NCBI GenBank assembly: GCA_015852425.1
Contig: JAAAIG010000063.1
Coordinates: 16,279-80,278 of the forward strand
Direction of reading: 5' to 3'
Length of the DNA: 64,000 nt
DNA from: Gryganskiella cystojenkinii
Lineage: Eukaryota > Mortierellomycota > Mortierellomycetes > Mortierellales > Mortierellaceae
A program made the position numbers and the translations under genes. This document shows, one piece after another, positions 48,601 through 60,800 of the stretch. How positions within the stretch are numbered: the stretch's first letter is position 1; the number at the start of each line of letters is the position of its first letter. The notes under the pieces are model-generated. The model was not told the origin of the DNA. It was given only the letters and a program-made list of their open reading frames with translations, and did no database searches.

Positions 48601-51561
48601 TGCCCGAGTTTGGCGTCTTTAGCACTAGGAGCTGGAAGATAGAATGCGATTATGTCATCAGCACTCCTGCACAATGTCATCTAAGTGCACCGCAGGAAGA
48701 AAGTTATTCCATACCTTCAAGGTCTGAAGCACATCTTTTTCATGGCGATTATAACACGCGAATGCAAACTCGAACGGGTTCGACTGAAAGACGACTTTTG
48801 TCCACGCTGCGCTCACTCGTGGTGATACGTCTGACGATCTACAATCCCAGTCGAGTCGTTAGCATTGCAAACTTTGATTTCCTGCTAAAAATGGCAACAA
48901 TTCCCATTCGAAATAGGTGCCGTACCTGTCGATCATGCTCACAAGAAGATCGGGACCAAGACTCATGGATCCATATGTAGCAATGAACTGCTCAAACATG
49001 GTCGCCATGTGTTCCCGAATAACCTCATCCTCCTCAGAGCCTAAATAAATTTAGTAAGAAACGGCGGGTTAAGACAAGTCATCACAATTCATTTCGGAGG
49101 TTCGGCGGTGACAACTATAATACCTGCTAAAATAACCAAGTTAGGGAGAAATGAAGAATGCCAGGTCTTGAGCATCCTCCATAGCCTTGTTCTATTCTCA
49201 GTTAAGCGATAGTGACGAATCCAGGCCTTTATACTCGCATCCCATGAAATAGCACATAACTTCATAGAGCTCGGTAGCACTCGCCACTGACAAAAAAATG
49301 CTTGAACGGCACCATGTACTCGGCCCAGAGGTGTCGTGGATATGATCGGGATGTCCTGTGACTCTGAGCGACTCTTTTCAAAAAGATCAGGAGCGAAGTG
49401 TCCACGTCTAACAAGAAGAGAAGGTTTTTTTAAATGAGAATAGCGCCGTAAACGCCGAGAAAGTTCCATTTGGATAAGGGAACACGGAAGCGTACCTTTC
49501 TGCGATTTCTTTGAGGGCGTAAAGGGTGATTGTCAGGCGGCTTTCAGGTACATCCACAATTTGTCTCAGGAATCGTGCAAACAACGCGAAGGATATTTCG
49601 AAGTGTTTTGAAATCTCGACAAGGAGCAAGATGTTGATCGTCAAGTTTGTAAGAAAGTCTCTTTCTGTCGATTTGTCGAAATCGCTGCCGCGATCGTCGC
49701 CATTTGCCTGTATCGTGTTGTCATCCGAAGGTAGTGATGCTGAACTCTGAATACACGACTTGAATTTTTCCCGATCCGACAGCAGGTTGCCCCGAGGTAA
49801 ATGCTGAAGAATACGCTCGATTTCATACATAATGCTGCACCAGGCGCGACCAAACGAGTCTGATTTATCTGCTGGTATGCTTTGTTCTTCCGTTGGTGCG
49901 GCAGGTAAAGCCAAGAGGATCATATCCAGAACATCTTGAGCACGTTCCGCATGTCCAGATACGCGCCAACGGCTCCGCATAAGATTGCTTTTGGTGTTTA
50001 GTAATTCGTGAGTGACCATTGGGTGGAGTTGTGGCCGCCACAAACCGAGTATCTATTTCCATATGATTGTTCAGCAAAGAGTCTGGTCACTATCTATTTC
50101 CACGGAAATATCGAGAAAGAAAAATAAATTTAGAATGGTGTCGAACATACCTTTTTAGTATACTTGACCATGTTTCGCCATGACGCCCTATCCGCCTGCG
50201 GATCAAATTGTTTGATGATGACTTGCAGCGCCTTGGGCTGCAGGGTATAAAATGTGGACACGTCTCCTTGGCTCAAAGTCAAAATAATGTCGTTGCCTAA
50301 GAAGGTGCATGAAATCGATCAGTCTAACGCTCTCTTGGGTATTGTATTATCGACAAGAGACCCTGCTGCGAAATACAAGACATACCGGCGGTGATGCAGG
50401 GTTTGTGAGAGGTCTTCATTCTAGAGATTGTGTCCACAGCGCGTTCCTGAATGGCAGGTAGCCGATCCAGCGAGACATAAGCGTGGCCAATCAATGGTTT
50501 GGCGATGATGTTGAAGCAGCTACCGATGAAGAGACAGGGTGGCTTGTCAGTATATTTTCTATACCCATTGGACGCCTATTGCCCACGAAACGTCTGATCT
50601 GTATCCTCTGGTCCATGATGATACCTCATGAGTAAGACAGCCGTCTCCATAGAAGAAGACACTCCTGTGGCAGTAGCGGACTCTGACATAATACTTTCTA
50701 TGTCATTGATGAAGAATTCCAAAAGGTCTTGACCAAAGTCTGCAGAACTGGTCCATTGCATTGAGAAGGAGGACAGAACATCTATTGCATGGAAAACCAA
50801 AAACCATGATAAGAAAGTCAGGTCATGTCCGGGTAATCCTGCTGGCGGTTTCGACCAGTCCCTCTAGCAATATCAAAAGCATACTTACCGCTGATGCGCT
50901 TCCTCACCGCGGCATTTGTTCCCAGGTCAACATGCCATCCTACGAGCAAGTCGATAATCGCCTGTTGTGAGCGAGAAAGGGTCAGTGTGAGTATGAATGA
51001 ATGTAGGCACGAATATTTCATCGAATTGAAAAGGTGATTTAGCTTTTCTGTCCATCAATGTTGCACACCTCGAACTTTGGCTCCCATGCGATCGGTTGTT
51101 GTCCTGACAGGATCAATAGCTGATCAAGGGCTGGAACCAATCCTGTGCTATCCTCTGTTCTGTCCAGGACATCCTGGATCTCCTCCAACATCGTGGTGGC
51201 GGTTTGCAAATCATATTTCACTTTGATGCCTGCGTGAAAGACCCAAAAAATAAAAAATAAAAGGTCAGCTGTGCGAATAATAATTAAAAAAAGGCGCGTC
51301 TGCCTGTTGGCAGTCTGTGTCCGATTTTTTTTAATATCTCAAGAATGTACCTTGGTTCTGCCGCAGTCCAGGAAATAGCTCTTGCTTTGGCGCAAATGTC
51401 GGTGCGTAGGACGGCGCGTGAGCAGCGTGCCTTGGCTGCGGGCGACGATGGACGTTCTTCTGTCGTGTGAACTGTGAGTGGGAAAATAAAAGGTAAGTGG
51501 GTATGAACTAGGTGTTTTGTGTGCAGAACACAGAAAGGTCTATGGAGTCAAAGGGTGACAT
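42679..51561 (-). CDS. smg1: SMG1, PI3K-related kinase of nonsense-mediated mRNA decay
   Basis: A long multi-exon gene. Exons fixed by splice sites and frame include 51471-51351, 51229-51069, 47727-47634, 47498-47361, 47270-47173, 47086-45776, 45694-45437, 45346-44588 and 44484-42679. The C-terminal exon carries the PIKK kinase: VVVIPTKTKPKKLSLLGSDG, LFKGLEDLHLDERVMQLL, catalytic loop GLGDRHLDNILIDF, the DFG equivalent HIDYNVCFEKGKRL, and a C-terminal FATC ending NLANMYEGWTPWL. The wording is specific to SMG1 among PIKKs. Upstream exons hold the FAT/HEAT solenoid, with DLLVGWHVDL near 50930. SMG1 phosphorylates UPF1 during NMD. The first exon is uncertain: an ATG at 51561 (MSPFDSIDLS) could splice through a weak gtgttc donor. 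Total about 2.4-2.7 thousand residues, below the animal size. Confidence 0.92.
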
Positions 51562-52272
51562 TGCTAGAACTGACCATGTGTTGACTCGAGTGACCGACCA
51601 GGAAGAGAGGGAGTGACACAGAGTGAAAGAGAGAGATGAAGAGAAAATGATGCTCGAATGGAAAAGGCGCTGCGAGGTGGAGAGGAGAATAAAGAAAATA
51701 AAAAATAGAAGGGATTCGCAAGTGCTTATGCGTGTGTAGGTTGAGTATGGGAGCCGTTGGTAGTCGGGGTTGTTCAGTTGATTCAGGCGAGGGAGGATCC
51801 GATGGTGGATATATTCAGCATTGTACTCGGATTCGAATTGGGGTCTGATGTCGAGATTGATTCGAACGAGCGCGACGTGGTCATGGATGGGATGAAAGAG
51901 AGAGGTACACTGCGCAAAAGAAAGAGAGAGAGAGCGTGTTCTGGAAGGTGAGGAAGAATGGAAGGCGGGCAAAGAGTAGATTGCAGATGAGATCTGCTTT
52001 TCTGTAATGTGGGTAATCAATCGAATGTATATGTGTGTGTGTGTGTGTGTGTGACGCAGCAATGCGAGAAAGCCATTTATTTTTTTATTTTCATCGAGTC
52101 AAAAAAGATTAGCCTCGTCTTTTATTCAATCAATCAAACACAGACACACACAGACACGGACTCTCTCTCTCTCTCCCTCCATCGACTCTTATTATTGTTC
52201 AAGCACGATCCACCCCGCCCTCTTCTCCAACACACTCTCCCTCCCTCCTTCTCTCTCTCTCTTTGGAATCAG
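51562..52272. promoter_or_regulatory. Shared upstream region of SMG1 and UPF2
   Basis: About 0.7 kb between the two divergent NMD genes. It contains pyrimidine-rich leader sequence on each side, a (GT)n tract at about 52029-52051 and a (CT)n tract at about 52160-52175. The missing first exon of UPF2 probably lies inside. No defined operator was recognised. Confidence 0.5.
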
Positions 52273-55200
52273 CAATCGTGGCGAACCGACAAGAGACTCG
52301 ACAGGCTAATTTGAGGGCATGGCTGACCAAGCCTGGTAATAACCCGATCTACCTACCATTTCGCAGAAACAGCATGGAATTACACTCTCTCTCCTCAAGT
52401 TGACTCAACCCCCTCCCCTCCCCCTCGTGACAATCCCAATTAGATCACTCTGCCCTCAAGAACTTGGACTCCAACATCAAAAAGAACACGGCCTTCATCA
52501 AAAAGTGCAAGACTGGACTCACCGCAGATGTTTCGACCCAACTGCTCAACGACATCAAAAAACTCAGTCTCGAAAAGTACATCTCCGAGATCGTTGCTGC
52601 CATCCTCGAAGGTCTCTTGCGCTGTAGACAAAGCGCAGATGTTGCTGCGGCTGTCGAGGTACGTTTTACTTGTCGATAACTGCCGTGGATTTTATTACCC
52701 GACATGGTCTCCCCCCCTCTCTCTCAAACAGACGATACTAACCATGCGATTTCATATACAAAAAAAAACTGGAATCCAACATTTATAGGTCATCTCGGCT
52801 TTGCATCAGCGGTTTCCGGATACGTTCACGTTGCTGTTCACATACCATCTCGCAAAGGCTCTCGCACCATCACCCAAACTGACACATCAACAGCTCGCTC
52901 AGGCAGGATCCACACCAGAACAACGCGAAAAGGAGGAGTCATCCAGGATATCTCGTCAACGCATCCTCTCCCGTGTCGCCACGGATCTCTGGCTCGCTGG
53001 CGTCTTGCGTAACATTGAGGACGGTGTGGCGACCTTGGGCGCTGAAGGATCGGCAGGAGTTTCCAGTAAAAGCGGACAGGCAACCAAGGACAATGTGGCG
53101 GCCTTGCTCGTCAATGGCACCAAGGATCCTAGGAGCGCAGTCGACGGCTCAAAGTCGCCCTCCAACTTTGTCTACTCATTCCTTCATGACTTGGTATGTG
53201 ACGACTGGGCCAATAGTCTGAGGCTACTGGTATATTTTTATGGAGCTTGGATCATCACCTACTCATAATTCAACTCGCATTTTACCAAAACACCTTGAAA
53301 ATAGCTTGCAGGAGATAAGGAGCACGTCAACATGCCCATCTTATTGATAGTATTGAAGATACACTGCAGGGACTTGACTGGTATCACACCCCGCAAATCA
53401 AAGCCTACATCGGATGCCGAAGCCAAGCCAGCTGCCACAGAAGAGTCTGCACCAGTGGAATCCGATGTCCCTGCCACACAGCAACAAATGTTCAAGACGA
53501 TGTTCATGGAATACTACAAGAGTTTGGAGGCGCATCTCGTTCGCGATAACAAAGTATGGCGCCGAACCTTACAGTCTCAATTTTTTTTTTTTTTTTTTTT
53601 TTGGGAGTGGGGATTACTGAACGAGACTAACCAGTCAAACGGACTTCATATGGGCAACAATAGGAGTTGAAAAAGCAGAAACGAAAGAACGATTCATCCC
53701 TGTTTGCGCGAGGCGAGTTGTCAGAGGAGAGGCAACAGCAGTTTGAAAAGCAGTTCAACGCCTTTGATAAACTCTTGACTTCAACTCAATCGATCGCGGA
53801 TGCTCTAGATACAGACATGCCTGTGCTCAAGGACGAAATAGAGGAACTTATCGGTATCGTCGAATCCACCGGTGGCTCCGAGGAGAAGGGACTCGCCAGC
53901 AAAGTCTTTGAGGATGAGGACAGTGTGATGTTTTACGAGCAAATCCTGGATCTCCGCACCTTGGTCCCAAAAATCTTTCTAGAGTCGACGAAATCCAAGA
54001 AGGATAAGAAGGACGAGGCTGCCGAAACCGACAAGGATGCTGAAAAGACTTCCAAGGCAGGAGGAGAACAAGGCGCTACCAGTGAAGTCGAAGGAGCTGC
54101 CGCCGCCAAGGAGGGCGATGGCCTGGATGATCTGGATGAGAATGCAGATCTCATGATGGAGAGTATGGACGCAGAACTGGAGGAACTCGATCTCAACGAG
54201 AATACCGGCACTGACTCTTTTCTTGCAGAGGAGACTGCAGCAACTGTTCAGGAACCTGTGACTACAGCCTCAAAGACAACCGCGACCCAGCTGGATGCTT
54301 TTCTGGCTAAACTGCCCAACATGTGCAACAGAGACATGATTGACCAGGCCGCCGTCGAATTTTGTTACATGAACTCCAAGTTGAGCCGGAATCGTTTGAT
54401 CAAGGTACGCTGAGTGAGCGTTTACCTATGATTGTCGCTAGACAACAAACTACAGTGAGGCCATGGAACTAAATGCTTTCTATTTTCTCACCGCCACCAA
54501 ATATAGACACTTGTACAAGTTCCAAGAGATAGACACGATCTTTTGCCTTACTACTCTCGCCTGATTGCGACCTTCAAGCCATTTTACCCCGATGTCGCTG
54601 AAGAAGTCCTGAATGCTCTTGAGCGAGAATTCCGTGGACTCCTCCGCAAGAAACATCTTGATCTGTCGGAATCGCGCACAAAGAACATCAAGTTCTTGTC
54701 AGAGTTGGTCAAGTTTGGGGTGACACCATTGCCCATCATCTTTTACTGCCTGAAAGTCTTGTTGGAAGACTTTGTTCCTCAGAACATCATTGTCGCTTGT
54801 TCGCTGCTTGACACCTGCGGCCGGTTTCTCAAGCTCAAGAGCACTGCAACCTCGACACGTTTGGACGTCATGTTGGATATCCTAAAGCGCAAGAAGGCCG
54901 CCCTCCACCTCGAGCCGCGTTTCCTCCTCATGATCGACAACGCTTACTACCAGGTATGGTTTGCGATTTCATAGCAAAGGATGTACTGCTGCGTTATAGG
55001 TCATCGCTCCATATATTCATTCACCTTTTTTTTTTTTTTTTTTTTTTTTTTTGGTGCTTATAGTGCAATCCTCCAGAGCAGAGCACCCGAAAGAAGCGTG
55101 ATATTCCCCCAATCGAGCAGTTCATTCGAAAACTACTCTACCTCGACCTTTGCAAGAAAAACGTGGAGTTGACCCACAAGCTTTTGCGAAAGCTGCACTG

Positions 55201-57114
55201 GGAGGACCCAGAGGTAGAAATCACCTTTGTACTTTTCATTGCAATATGGGATTATTATGCGTTTAAAAGGTCATTAACTGTATGAAACTCTACCGCCATT
55301 TTTTAGACTTACAAATTGGTCGTTCGGCTGTTCAGCAAAATTTGGAAGATCAAGTACAGCAATATTCATTTGATGGCGATCCTTGTCAACGGTCTTAGTC
55401 GGTACCACTCCGACTTCTCGATCGCGATCGTTGACTTTATCGTCGAGGGTATCAAAGTTGGACTGGAGCAGAACAATTTCCGTCATAACCAGAGGCGTAT
55501 TGCGATCGTCCGATTCTTGGGAGAGTTGTACAACTACCGAACGGTCGATTCGCCACTCATCTTTAACACCTTGGATACCCTCATTTCTGTTGGACATGGT
55601 AGGAGCTTGCGGAAGGGATTGGCGGACATTTAATTCTGGACGACAAAGAGACCAGAACCTAACTCGCTCAGTTTTTTTTTTTTTTTGGCGTGACGATTCA
55701 GAACAAGGTGTCGCTTCGCCTGACCGACCTTCTCCTGTCGACGCACCCAACGATTGCTTCAGAGTTCGCCTTATCTGCACGTTGCTCGACACTTGCGGTA
55801 TGTGCTTTGACCACGGAAGCTCTAAGATCAAGCTGGATTCGTTTTTGGTGGCGTTCCAGATGTACATTCTCTCCAAGGAATCGGTACCACTCGAGATTGA
55901 ATACATGATCGAGGACACGTTCACAGAGCTGCGACCCAAGCTCAGACGTTTCACGACATATGAGGAGGCCGTGGCGGCGATGGAGGCTTTGCACGGGCCT
56001 CTTGGAAGCAACGATGCTGCTGCAAACGCTAACAATGACGATTCAAGCTCGTCAGAATCCGAGGGCGATGAGGATGGTGACGATGATCAACAGGACGAAG
56101 AGGATGATAGCAGTGATGAGGAGGACGATGGTCTAGATGACGACGAGGATATGCATGCCATGCGTGAGATGGATGACGAAGAGCAAGCTGTTGTGCTCAC
56201 GAACCAGACTCGACCTGTAGAGTCCATCGATGAAGATTTCGAGCGCGAATATCTCAAGATGATGACAGAGAGTTTGGAAGCAAGAAAATTTGAGAGGAAG
56301 CATCTAACTCTGGATGTAGCAATCCCTGTTCTTCGATCTGCAGGTAAAGAATACTGCTTTTCAGTAGCTTTGAGATCTCGAGATGGTTTGTTATCCCAGT
56401 TTACTAAGGACCTGTGTTTAATTGATCATTCATAGATCGCCGCGAGGAATCCACATTGAGTAACCCAGATCATGTCGCATTTACGCTACTCACCAAAAAG
56501 GGTAACAAGCAGCAGTTGAAAACTGTTGGGCTTCCGAGCGACAGTGCTCTGGTCATCAACACCCGTAACCAGAGAGAGGCTGAACGCGAGGAGCAACAAC
56601 AGCTTAAACAGCTTGTGCTCGAATACGAAGTTCGCGAGGAGGCCAACCAGCGTGCCGGTAATTTCTTGTTCATTTACGAAATTTTTGTTTACTGTCGGCA
56701 TTCATGAACTTCATGATCTCATGCAACCAGCCATTATCTCAATCCAATTTTATCTATATAGCATTGGAACAATCTCTGCGAAACCAGGGCATCCGACTGA
56801 ACTTTACCGAGGACAACAGACGCATCGGGGCGCGTGATGTCTCTGGTGTTCCTCTCAACTCTAACAGAGGAGACCGTGGAGGTGAACGTGGAGGTGGAGG
56901 AGGCGGCGGAGAACGCACAGTTGAACGAAGCGGACCTGTTCCTGACCCACTTCGAAATAATAGTCGATGGGCTCGTAACCAGAGTGTTGGCGTCGGTGCT
57001 GGTTTCGGTACCGAGAGCGCGTTGACCAACCTGGGTGTGGATGGGTATGAGAGACGATCTGTTGGAGGACAGGCTAATAGAGGACGAGGATCTGGAAATA
57101 CTTATGGGAGGTAA
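52273..57114 (+). CDS. upf2: UPF2/NMD2, nonsense-mediated decay factor (5' end unresolved)
   Basis: Eleven exons join in one frame (52273-52335, 52444-52658, 52789-53193, 53305-53553, 53664-54404, 54507-54953, 55064-55213, 55307-55598, 55702-56343, 56436-56657, 56762-57114), about 1,256 codons. The N-terminal block RQETRQANLRAWLTKP leads into the first MIF4G domain (NIKKNTAFIKKCKTGL, ISEIVAAILEGLL, ALHQRFPDTFT). Further MIF4G domains contain LPYYSRLIATFKPFYPDV and YHSDFSIAIVDFIVEGIKV. An acidic stretch follows, then the UPF1-binding C-terminus (FEREYLKMMTESLEARKF) and an RGG-type end. UPF2 bridges UPF1 and UPF3. No in-frame ATG lies in the first block, so an upstream exon is likely (acceptor tcag before 52273). 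Three introns contain T tracts of 15-27 bases before the acceptor. Confidence 0.93.
53581..53602 (+). repeat. Intronic poly-T tract (T22) in UPF2
   Basis: Twenty-two T in the fourth assigned intron. Similar tracts stand at 55026-55052 (T27) and 55672-55686 (T15), each within an intron of the same gene upstream of its acceptor. Confidence 0.9.
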
Positions 57115-57873
57115 GGATTCTACTTGTCAAGGAGAAAGTTTATTTCTATTGGGGGCAACCTGCGGACCGAATCCCTGACCCTGCTCTTATAACTCATTTT
57201 TTGTCCTTGTTAGACGTTGATCATACTCTTCCGCGTGGATGAACTCACAACGTCATTTACATCAGGATATCTCTCCCCAGGTGCACTAGTCGACCTTTGC
57301 GCTCGTCTATTTCTCTCGACGCTCATTCATTTTTTGAGTGAGGTTACATTTCAAAAGAGAACAAGAGTTTTTTTTGGTTCGATCTTCCTCGTAGCGTCCA
57401 CACCCTTCTCACCCGTTCACGAGAAGAATGCATCCTATTATCCTCTCCATGCAAAGGATTGCGCAGAGAAAAGAGAATTTTGACTGTGGATATTTTTACA
57501 TCCGAATTTTGTCCGCCTTAGAGAGTGCAAGTCAAATCTTAGTTCTGTTCTTCCTCGAAGAGACAAATGTGGCACGAAATAAACAAACGTCAAGCTTCTC
57601 CAGTATGTATTCGTCTTTGTTTTTTGTATATAAAAGGTTGATCGAACCTAAGCATCGTCTACTGTTTCAGAAGCAATGAAGATTCGATCGGGTATGGAGT
57701 AAATTATTTTTTTTAAAAAAAACAATATTCATTGCAGGATTTTTGATTGTTCATTAACGGTAGGCAGTGAAGGCTAAACGAGGAAAAAAAGAGTCAACAT
57801 CGGTCAGATATAAGATTCACAAATTCTTGATAATAGATGAAATGCCAACAATAAAATAAAATAAGATAAAATA
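57115..57873. other. Intergenic between convergent UPF2 and kelch-BTB genes
   Basis: Downstream regions of two convergent genes. AT-rich near 57700-57880 with AATAAA-like elements for the minus gene. Short frames without recognisable protein. Confidence 0.5.
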
Positions 57874-60800
57874 TCAATTACCATTCATGGTTCCACTGAT
57901 CTGAGAGGTGGCCGCCTTACTTGAAGCTGCTGCGCGCTCTGCTGCCTTTTGTTCACGACGTCGTTGACTCTCCAGCTGTTTTTTGCGCTCTCCTTCTTGT
58001 TTCTTGCTCCGTTTGGACAACCTTCTGGTTAGGAGTGTATGATGCATCGTCGCTGCAGGTATCGGGTCGCTTTCAGTGTTGCTCTGGACACTAAAACTAC
58101 TGTTACTTCCTGCAGCTCCTTCCTCTTCATCAATCTCCGGGTTCTGGATCTGATCCAGACTCTGCGTGGACGAATGCATGGTCGACAAGGAGATGGAAGA
58201 GACCGTCGCGCTGGAGTAATCGTCTTTGTTGATCTCCTCCGACAACGGGTTCGTGGACGAAGACGGATCATAGACACTGTTGGTGCCATCGCTCTCGATC
58301 GAGCTGTAACTGTATCGTTGGTTCGAACTCTTGACACTGCTGCTTCCAGTAGAATCGAGTCCTCCCGCGGACTCGAAACCACGATCGATTTGGGTCGCGA
58401 TCGTCAGCCCGTTCGAGCCATGGGTTGGGGACGGGGTATGAATCGCTGAAGATGGTGTATCGCTGGCGACTGCAGGGATCAGCGGCGACAAGAAAGCAGA
58501 GGTGAGGTGTCCGTGGGGCGAAACGTCATCAGGCGGTGTTCGCCGTGACTGTTGTTCGTGTACCTGCTGCTGTTGGCGTTGTCGAGGTTGCTGCTGGTAC
58601 GGCGATTGTCCTGTAGATTGGACCTCCAAATGCGATGATTGGTGATAATGCGAGGGTCGGAAGTAATCCAAAGAACCGTCACGGGGCTTCATCGACAATC
58701 TTCTATGGATCTTTTGCGCAAGCGTCAAATGGTGAAGATGCTGCAGAGGTGTCGAGGGTACTGGTGCAGTCATATTCCTGGCAGGTGGGTGGGTGCTGAT
58801 CGCAGGCGACTTTGTTGGATCAAAGACATGACTGGGATCAATCTGTTGATTAACAGGGTGATGGAAGCTTTTGGAGCGCAGATGACTTTTACCAGGTTCC
58901 CAGGAGGACCCGGAGGTCGTGGCACTGACTGTTCTCATTCGCACATTTGGGCTAGAAATGATCGAGCCTAGATCCGTATCAAATTCGGGTGCATAAATCT
59001 GTCCAGTCGTTGATCCGGGTCCGTGGATAATAGTACCTCCTCCTACTCCAGAGGATGTCATGTCAGCGGATTCTTCCCGTCCTCGGAAAAACCGACCGAT
59101 CGCACCCAGACCAGGGGTCGAAGTCGCAGATGCCGAATTCGAAGAGGTGACAGAGCCGGACTTGATCGCTGCGGCTACAGCAGGGTTAAAGAGAGTTGCA
59201 TGGCCTGCACTAGGACTTCCCACTCGGGCCGAGTTGATGATTTCCTGGATCGAGTTTTGTTGTTTCATTGCTGAATCTTTACGTTTCCGATCCTCTTCAA
59301 TCTCCTCCAATCTTGAGACTGCAAACTCTAGTCGTCTCTTGGCCTCCGCCGCCTCACCCTGTCGACGCAACTGAGCTAGTCTTGCGCTCTGCAAGAGCGT
59401 CCTTAGAGCTCGCGTTTGGAGGCCATGTTCCTGCGTCAAGACGGCAACCTCACAGATCGAGGGCGCATTGTTCGCGTTGAGTTGTCGATAAAGCTCTTGA
59501 CGGACGAGTTGTCGAAGCCGAGTCAAATCGTAGATATGCGCGATGTGTAAAAGGCCTTGGAGATTCTTGAGCTTGAGTTGATGAACGGTACTGAGCTCGT
59601 TGGTATAGAGGTATTGCAGGAACCCGACCAAGATTGGAGTCGATTCTCGAACCACAATCTCGGACGGGAGGTCCTGCAAGTAATCCTTGGATATATCTTG
59701 CTCATCAGTCTCGTTTCTTGCTTTGGACTGCCGGATCTTGTCTCGTTCTACCATCAGGGCCTGGAAATAACCCCAACGTTGGCCCACAATACCGGAATTG
59801 ACTCGAACGCGACCGCCATCTGCGGAGCTGACCAAGACCACGTCCGAACCAATGCCGTCTCTCAACATCTGTAGCCCCATGTTCACGCCTAAAGTGCCCA
59901 CGGAAGGTTCATCCACAGCGGGAGAGATCTCGAACCCTTCGAGATCGACCTTGACGATGTGTGTAAAAACCGTAGGCACTGTGCTGTTCTCATCCTGCCC
60001 TAGTCCGTCCAGCATACTGGCCATTCCTTCATGGTCCCACCGCTGACCAAGGACATACAAGTAATTGACTTCAGGATCATGAACCGAATGCGTCCAATGA
60101 CCCGATCCTAGACCCTTGGACAGCTCGAGTTGAGTCCACTGATGGTTTTGGAGGTGATGCATCCAAACCGAGAACGATCGTCGCTTTGTCGGTTGGCCTT
60201 CCATCTGCGGCAACATCTCAGCACTTCCAGCGTCTCGCAAGAGTGTCGCCATAAGTTTTGAGGGCAGGTGCGAGTTATCCTGATTCACCAAGGATGCGCC
60301 AGAGAGCAAAAAATAATGATCGACGACATGACCGACGGGTGCAAGTAGCTTTGGTGGCAACAGTCCCTCGGTACTTCCGAGAATCGACGACGGCTCATCT
60401 AGTGCAGCCCATTCGGACCTCTGGTCCAAACGCAACTTGTACGACGCTGTCGATTCCTCCCAAGCGCCGGCTCTCGCCTGGACCTTGATAAAGTCGCGCT
60501 TGGTCCTGTACTCTTTATCTTCCCGGTTCGCATAAACGTAAATCGGTTGGAATGCAGGGATAGGGAGACGCACGGCCTTTGAGTCTTGCTGCGACTCAAG
60601 GCTTCTGGCTTCCTTCGCGACTGCGGCTGCATGCGTGACATTTTCCATCATCGCATTGGCCGCAGCTTGTGCCTGTTTTAAAGTCGCGCTGCCGATCGTG
60701 CCCTCGGAGCCTCGTCGAGATGTGGGTGAAAGAATGTCGGAACCGTTGGTACTGCTACCGCTAGCACTTCCTCTACGTCGAGAATTCTTTACACTCGGAG

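Noticed and set aside
51508..51980. 184-codon minus ORF upstream of SMG1 as a separate gene
   Set aside because: It is His/Thr and Ser-rich microsatellite and leader sequence; only its last codons from 51561 are plausible as SMG1 start.
52009..52314. 101-codon plus-strand ORF upstream of UPF2
   Set aside because: It is mostly a GT/CT microsatellite translation and its frame does not continue into UPF2.
52319..52336. ATG (MADQAW) as the UPF2 start
   Set aside because: It is out of frame with the conserved RQETRQANLRAW block that overlaps it, and splicing to the next exon would create an immediate stop.
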